Below, piece after piece: positions 59,541-64,000 of a DNA stretch of 64,000 bases. The DNA is from Porphyridium purpureum (lineage: Eukaryota; Rhodophyta; Bangiophyceae; Porphyridiales; Porphyridiaceae), in contig VRMN01000002.1 of the NCBI GenBank assembly GCA_008690995.1, forward strand, positions 2,170,001 to 2,234,000, written 5' to 3'. The stretch's first letter is position 1. Every line of letters starts with the position of its first letter. The notes below the pieces were generated by a model. That model ran no database searches, was not told the DNA's origin, and saw nothing but the letters and a program-made list of their open reading frames with translations. Both the position numbers and the translations under genes were made by a program.

Positions 59541-61007
59541 ATGGAGCGCGCAGTGCTTCTGGATGATCGTGCGGAGCAGCTGGTGTGCGATGTGCAGCTG
59601 AGCGCGTATCGTCAGGACGGCGCCGCGGTGGCGCCTGTGGTGTCGGTGTCCGAGGTGTCAGGAATGACAATGGCCGAGCTGCGCTGTGTGCTGCTCCGCG
59701 ACACGGCGCGCGACGTATTGTGCATGTACGTGCTCTCTGCAGAAGACGCCACTGTGGGACAGGCGTATCCTGCAAAGTATTCTGCCCAGGCCGCGCTGCT
59801 CTTTTGGGAATGTACGGCCGCCCTGTACCATGACTTCAAGGCAAAACAGGCGCTGCGAGTGCGGTACAATGCGCTTCACTTGCACGTGGCCCGGCTACTA
59901 CACCTCGCGGCAGATCCAGACTCGTCGTATCGTGCCATCCTTCTCTCGGCTGATCAACATGAGCGACAAGGAAACGACGACGTTGACGCGCATGCGCAGC
60001 TCTTAATTATCGAACTCGGCGAGTTCAAGGCTATCAATCACATCACCATCCCACTGGTTCGCGCAGACGACCACTATATGCGCCGGTACCTCGGCCGAAA
60101 GTTGGAGCTGGCGTTTCAGAAAATCGAGCAGTTCCAGGAGCAGAATGCGCAGCTCGGTGACGAACTGCGTTGCGCAAAGCAAGAGCTACGAAGTGTGGAG
60201 GAACAGTCCCGCATTCATCGTCAACACATGGCACAAGCAGAGTCAGAACACACTGCGTTGAGCAAGGAGAGAGACGAACTGATGGCGATGGTCGCGACCC
60301 TCAAGGAATCACAGCAGGTGCTCGAGTCGACGCTGGCGTTGAGCCGAGCGGCCACCGTGGATCTCGAGGCGGAGAAGCAACGGACAGCTTCATTAGAAGG
60401 GGCTGTGCAGGAGCGCACAAACCTGGTGGAAGCCTTGCGTGCGCGAGTTGATCAGGCCGAGCGGGAACGCGACGAGATGCGAGCTGAGAATGTGCAATTG
60501 GCGTCGCGATTGGCCGATGCGATGGCCCAGGTGCAGGATCGCAAGCACGACCACGACGAGCTGAGCGCACTGAACAATGAGCTGCAAATACGCGTGACAG
60601 AGCTTGAGGCCTCGCACGCCTCGCAAGAATCGATTCTTGCAAGCGCTGACCAGGAGGCCCGGGCGCGCGACGCCGAGCTTGCCGAGCTAAGAAAACGCGC
60701 CGATGCAGCCATTGCCGGACATGATTTGCACGCGGCCGAGCTCGCGTCTCTACGCGAACAGCTCGCGCAGGCGCAATCCGAGATCAGGCACCTTCAAAGG
60801 AACAGCGCGAACGACCAACGCGTGATTTCGTGGCTCAATCGGGAGCTGAACATCAGCGCTCGCGCATCCACGGCATCCCGCGGCGCGACAAACGAGCTCC
60901 GTGTGCCTATCCCCAGTTCCAGTGCCCCGCAAAGCGCGGCTCCTCGTGGTGCGCCGATCGCCGCTGCCACGCACGCACCAGGAGGCGCAGTCACGGCTCA
61001 CCCGTGA
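59541..61007 (+). CDS. SAS6: SAS-6-like centriolar cartwheel protein
   Basis: 488 residues from an ATG in good context (GTGCCATGG). The globular head (about 1-185) has features of the SAS-6/XRCC4 fold: RDVLCMYVLSAED aligns with the FFLYxLxISEEDF strand of SAS-6, and IIELGEFKAINHITIPLVRA plus DDHYMRRYL aligns with its conserved FKxLxHLSLxL...D..I..YL segment. A continuous coiled coil follows (about 190-435), ending in NDQRVISWLNRELN, which matches the conserved NxxLIxWLNKELN motif at the end of the SAS-6 coiled coil. A disordered Ser/Ala/Pro tail closes it. SAS-6 homodimers build the nine-spoked cartwheel. Other SAS-6/XRCC4-fold proteins are alternatives, but the C-terminal motif favours SAS-6. 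Confidence 0.8.
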   Translation: MERAVLLDDRAEQLVCDVQLSAYRQDGAAVAPVVSVSEVSGMTMAELRCVLLRDTARDVLCMYVLSAEDATVGQAYPAKYSAQAALLFWECTAALYHDFKAKQALRVRYNALHLHVARLLHLAADPDSSYRAILLSADQHERQGNDDVDAHAQLLIIELGEFKAINHITIPLVRADDHYMRRYLGRKLELAFQKIEQFQEQNAQLGDELRCAKQELRSVEEQSRIHRQHMAQAESEHTALSKERDELMAMVATLKESQQVLESTLALSRAATVDLEAEKQRTASLEGAVQERTNLVEALRARVDQAERERDEMRAENVQLASRLADAMAQVQDRKHDHDELSALNNELQIRVTELEASHASQESILASADQEARARDAELAELRKRADAAIAGHDLHAAELASLREQLAQAQSEIRHLQRNSANDQRVISWLNRELNISARASTASRGATNELRVPIPSSSAPQSAAPRGAPIAAATHAPGGAVTAHP

Positions 61008-61347
61008 ATGGGGGTTATGCCGCGCGGCTCACGACAACGCTCCCGAAGCACAGTGTCGGTCTATATAAAAACTGGCATGTTTCAGTATGAACGCGCGTAA
61101 CGGCTCGCGCATGTTTTGCGCAACGATAAAATATCCGGTGCGCAGGCGTTTGCTCTGGCGCTGCAAGTCAGACCGTGAACTGTGTCTTGCTTGCAAAGCG
61201 TGAGCCAAACTATCAGTTGAGCAGATGAAGGCTCGTTGCAGTGCATCGATGCCTCTGAGGTAGACCCTTTTATCGCCGGCCGAGAGACGAAGAGAAAGGG
61301 AAGACCGAGGAAAAGGGTGGAGGTATTGAGTCAAGCGTACGCGCAAG
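61008..61347. other. Intergenic region before the small LEA-like gene
   Basis: 340 bp between two rightward genes. TATATAAAA near 61061-61069 is a possible TATA element. No gene is seen. Confidence 0.4.
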
Positions 61348-61620
61348 ATGGTGGCAGGACGCGGCGCAGCTGGCCATCCGGCCGTGGAAAAAGCGCACTC
61401 CGAATTTGCGGAGAAGGAGCTCGAAGTGGTGGGCTCGGCCGTGAAGACGGCCGGGGAGACCGTGTATGGAGGAGTCAAGGCGGCCGGCGAGGCCGTCATC
61501 CATGGCGGTGAAGCGGTGGTTCATGGCTTGGAAGGGATGCCCGCGCACATGGGTCTGCCTGGCACAGAGACACCGCCCGCGGCCGCCGCAGAGAAGACGG
61601 TCGGCACGGAGGACAAGTGA
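61348..61620 (+). CDS. Small Ala/Val/Gly-rich amphipathic protein, LEA-like
   Basis: 90 residues. The centre repeats an approximately 11-residue pattern (AVKTAGETVYGGVKAAGEAV, then IHGGEAVVHGLEG) that would form an amphipathic helix, as in late-embryogenesis-abundant or apolipoprotein-like proteins. Both ends are polar and disordered. The start is the first ATG after a purine-rich leader. A function in membrane or stress protection is only suggested by the repeat. Confidence 0.6.
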   Translation: MVAGRGAAGHPAVEKAHSEFAEKELEVVGSAVKTAGETVYGGVKAAGEAVIHGGEAVVHGLEGMPAHMGLPGTETPPAAAAEKTVGTEDK

Positions 61621-61970
61621 TGCTAGTGGTCGTGAATGTCATTAAATACGTTATTCCATGTTTATTCGTTTTTGCAGGGCGATTTTCTTCTTTTCTCCGG
61701 ACCAGCTCCGAAGGACAACGGGGGGAGCCCTGCAGTGATGCAGAGCTTCATATCATCATTTGGACTTCAATTTTTCACACAAATCGGTGGCACATGCGTT
61801 CGCAAAGAGTGTTCACATTTCCACAAGACTTTCACAGGGCCAAGTGCTCTCCAGCGGCCACACACTGGCAAAGCAAAAAAAGAGGAAACAAAAGAACAAT
61901 GGAATCCAAAAAAGGAGGCACGCATGCATACGGCGCAGCCACTCACGAAATAACCAAGCGCGCGTCAATG
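61621..61970. other. Convergent 3' region
   Basis: AT-richer sequence between the stops of the LEA-like gene and the Yippee gene. No gene is seen; a longer plus-strand frame through here is antisense to Yippee. Confidence 0.5.
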
Positions 61971-62312
61971 TCACAGCAAGGTATTCTCCTTCACAATCAT
62001 CGCCTTTTCAATGATGAACTTGTTTTCCTTGTACTTTTGGGAATCTTCGAATGCTTCGAGGTACTTCCAGCCAAGCACGCTCTCGCACACGTTGCAATAG
62101 ATGTCTGCGACCGTGTGCAGTCCCGTGATAAGCGTGCGGTTCTCTTTAGGACCCATGGACACATTCACAACGCTGGTGAAAAGGTACGCCTTGCCCTTTC
62201 TGCCCTGGAAGGACTTACTCATGATGTCCTCATGGCACGCCAAATGCGAGTGGCACGTGACACACATGTAAACCTTGTTTCCGCTCAAATACGCCTTGTA
62301 CAGTCGACCCAT
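61971..62312 (-). CDS. YPEL: Yippee-like zinc-binding protein
   Basis: 113 residues from the ATG at 62312 ([17 protein letters not shown]), the family's usual size. Two CxxC pairs (C17/C20 in [14 protein letters not shown] and C73/C76 in [15 protein letters not shown]) form the Yippee zinc site. [19 protein letters not shown] and [13 protein letters not shown] are family hallmarks. YPEL proteins are small, highly conserved beta-tent proteins found at centrosomes and nuclei in animals and as CTLH E3 ligase-associated factors. Their exact role here is unknown. It converges on the LEA-like gene. Confidence 0.97.
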   Translation of the reverse strand: MGRLYKAYLSGNKVYMCVTCHSHLACHEDIMSKSFQGRKGKAYLFTSVVNVSMGPKENRTLITGLHTVADIYCNVCESVLGWKYLEAFEDSQKYKENKFIIEKAMIVKENTLL

Positions 62313-63621
62313 TTGTGGACCCTCCTTCTCGCCAGTCGCGCACACCCTTCTCTGTCGAAAGTTCAGACAAAGACGTGAAAGCCGGTGGGCGGCCCAGAAG
62401 AAAGCGAATCACGCCAAGGTCAAGAGCAAAAACAGAAAGAAAGCGCGGCACTGTGGAATCTCCAATGAAGGCAATGTACGCGAATCTCCACGCACGCGCG
62501 GCGCATCAGCCGCTGAATTCCGTTCGTCTTGTGTTCAAGTTGCTCTGCCACTGCACAGAATTGGTACGGCGCCTGCGTTTTCTGTGCGTATGGAGGACCG
62601 TCCGCTGACACTGCTCCTTGATGAACTCCCAGGTAGAGAGCCCGCACGCCGTGTCACTGCGCGCGGGTTCTGGGAAATGAGCGTGGCTGTGAAGCAGCGT
62701 GAGAAAAGAGACAGGACAGCAATGACGACAGCCCCGCCTTGCTACAAGTCCCACAGCAGAAGCGAATCAGATGAGCGCCTCGACGCTTAAGAAAACACCT
62801 CCCCAGCGTGTTCGGCAACCGCACCAGCAGACGCGCAGAGCCAAGCCAAGCCTCTGCAGCAGAACGAACCCACCCGCAACTCGAGACACAGGGCGTTGAA
62901 CTGTGCACGTACCACGTCACGCAATGCGCCTGGAGCACCTTTCCCCCCGCGTTCTCCCTCAGCGACTCCAGCACACTTCTGCAGCCCCAACACACTGTCG
63001 CGATGAGAACACCCCCACGTGCGCGCTGGCCTCCCGACTGCCACCCCAGAATTGAACTTGCAACGTCTGCGCGCGGCCTCCTGCTGTCTCCGTCCCTCTC
63101 TCCCTCTCCCCTCTCTTCCAACCGCTCCGAAGATCTCGCGGCAACTCAAAGAATAAACCGCCCCAGTGCGAACTTGCTAGTAAAGTAGCCGAATTTGCCA
63201 CAAATACTCGCAAGCCACGTTCCATTCCGCGATCCTGTGCGCTGTACCTGGAGGTACAGTGCCGGATCGGTAGCTGCATGGCACGCGTGGCAGTGAGGCT
63301 CTCGAACACAGCTCGCCTTGCATCGACGTGCGCAGCTGTGCGTGCCCGCTGCGTTCGGACAGCGATGCCAGGAGATGCCCGTTGGTCTTTTACATCAGCT
63401 CGATCTACTCATGTTCAGAATGCTCCATTTCTTTTCGGCTCCTGCGTCGCCTGGTCGAGTTCTACACTTAGATGCCTTTTAGTTATTGTTGAGCACGGCC
63501 CCGGAAGACCCGAACGGGTCCAGTTGGGACGCGAGTTTGCTGTTTCTAATATGAGGGGTGTCTCGTACGGGCCTCGCACCTGGGCCACGTGGATGAAAAC
63601 GGTCAAGGAATTCAAGCCGTG
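62313..63621. other. Intergenic region between Yippee and the cyclin gene
   Basis: About 1.3 kb upstream of Yippee and downstream of the cyclin stop. It contains a near-perfect palindrome CTGTACCTGGAGGTACAG at 63242-63259 that includes the recurrent GTACAG core. Short frames on both strands show nothing recognisable. Confidence 0.45.
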
Positions 63622-64000
63622 CTACTGTGCGCATTGCACTAACATCGCTCCGAGATCTGCTTGCTCGCCTTCAATGCAGGTGTGGAGCCGGTTGCGCAAG
63701 CGCACGAGCTCCACAACATCTACGCCTGCTTCAAGGAGCGCACGCCGTCCGTCTGCCGCATCTGGCGCGTCGCTGCACAAAATCGTCGCCATAATCTCGG
63801 CCTGCTGAAACTCGAACTGCTGCTCCGAAATCAGCAAGTTGTACTTGAGGAGCTCCAACATCTCGCGCTCCAAAAAGTTCAGCTCCTCAAGCAGGAGACC
63901 GCCCATCTTGGCGAAGAACTTGTTGTTGTAAAAGCGGTCCTCATAAAACTTGTTTGAGATAAGGACGGCCGAGATGAGAAGGCGGTGCACCGTGTAGACA
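63622..64000 (-). CDS. PHO80/U-type cyclin, partial (N-terminal part beyond window)
   Basis: The 3' part of a minus-strand gene entering from the right edge; the frame is open to the last base. VHRLLISAVLISNKFYEDRF, then YNNKFFAKMGGLLLEELNFL and LEREMLELLKYNLLIS, follow the cyclin box of PHO80-like (plant P/U-type) cyclins, which partner CDK5/Pho85- or CDKA-type kinases in phosphate and cell-cycle control. After the box comes a short polar C-terminus. No start can be assigned within the window. Confidence 0.9.
   Translation of the reverse strand, partial: VYTVHRLLISAVLISNKFYEDRFYNNKFFAKMGGLLLEELNFLEREMLELLKYNLLISEQQFEFQQAEIMATILCSDAPDAADGRRALLEAGVDVVELVRLRNRLHTCIEGEQADLGAMLVQCAQ

Noticed and set aside
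63278-63808. 176-codon plus-strand frame
   Set aside because: Overlaps the cyclin gene antisense and has no domain.

Overview
The window looks like nuclear DNA of an intron-poor unicellular alga, most probably a red alga of the Porphyridium kind. This is inferred from the moderately high GC, the compact and nearly intron-free eukaryotic genes (uS12/RPS23, V-ATPase B, flotillin, an ABCD transporter, a p21-activated kinase, Yippee, a PHO80-type cyclin, an RWP-RK factor), and an oxidoreductase with a plastid-type leader carrying a Phe near its N-terminus. No rRNA or tRNA gene, CRISPR array or bacterial operon is visible. The genus is a guess; the eukaryotic, probably algal, assignment is secure.

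Positions 1-28875 are a nest of LTR retrotransposons, all read from the minus strand. A Ty1/copia element (293-bp LTRs) occurs as a head-to-tail array with an exact period of 5636 bp and shared LTRs: copy A (cut by the window edge), copy B (looks whole) and copy C/D. C/D is split by a chromodomain Ty3/gypsy element, G1 (14528-27313, 288-bp LTRs). G1 is itself split in its leader by a second Ty3/gypsy element, G2 (20875-26715, 291-bp LTRs, 5-bp target duplication). Paired LTRs look identical by eye, so the whole nest is young. The copia polyprotein carries a Cys cluster and a Myb/SANT-like module between integrase and reverse transcriptase. The G2 LTR carries two perfect three-unit heat-shock elements upstream of a TATA box. 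Copia has a half-tRNA-iMet primer site; G2 has an ordinary tRNA 3'-end primer site.

From 28876 rightward the DNA is host sequence. In order: a FAD-dependent oxidoreductase (+), a peroxisomal-type ABCD half-transporter (-), flotillin (+), a gene-poor 2.7 kb, tubulin cofactor A (-, the only clear intron, 158 nt), RPS23 (+), a gene-poor 2 kb, a multi-pass protein with an EF-hand-like loop (-), V-ATPase subunit B (-), an AT-richer orphan membrane glycoprotein (-), a gene-poor 3.3 kb, a 1012-aa RWP-RK factor with a PAS-like C-terminus (-), an unknown protein (+), a CRIB-bearing PAK kinase (-), a SAS-6-like centriolar cartwheel protein (+), a small LEA-like protein (+), a Yippee protein (-) and a partial PHO80-type cyclin (-). 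Genes are individually transcribed. Several share GA-rich 5' leaders and a GTACAGTG/CACTGTAC motif that is also doubled in the G1 LTR.

The most unexpected item is the SAS-6-like gene, if the host is a red alga: red algae lack centrioles and flagella but carry ring-shaped spindle-pole bodies.
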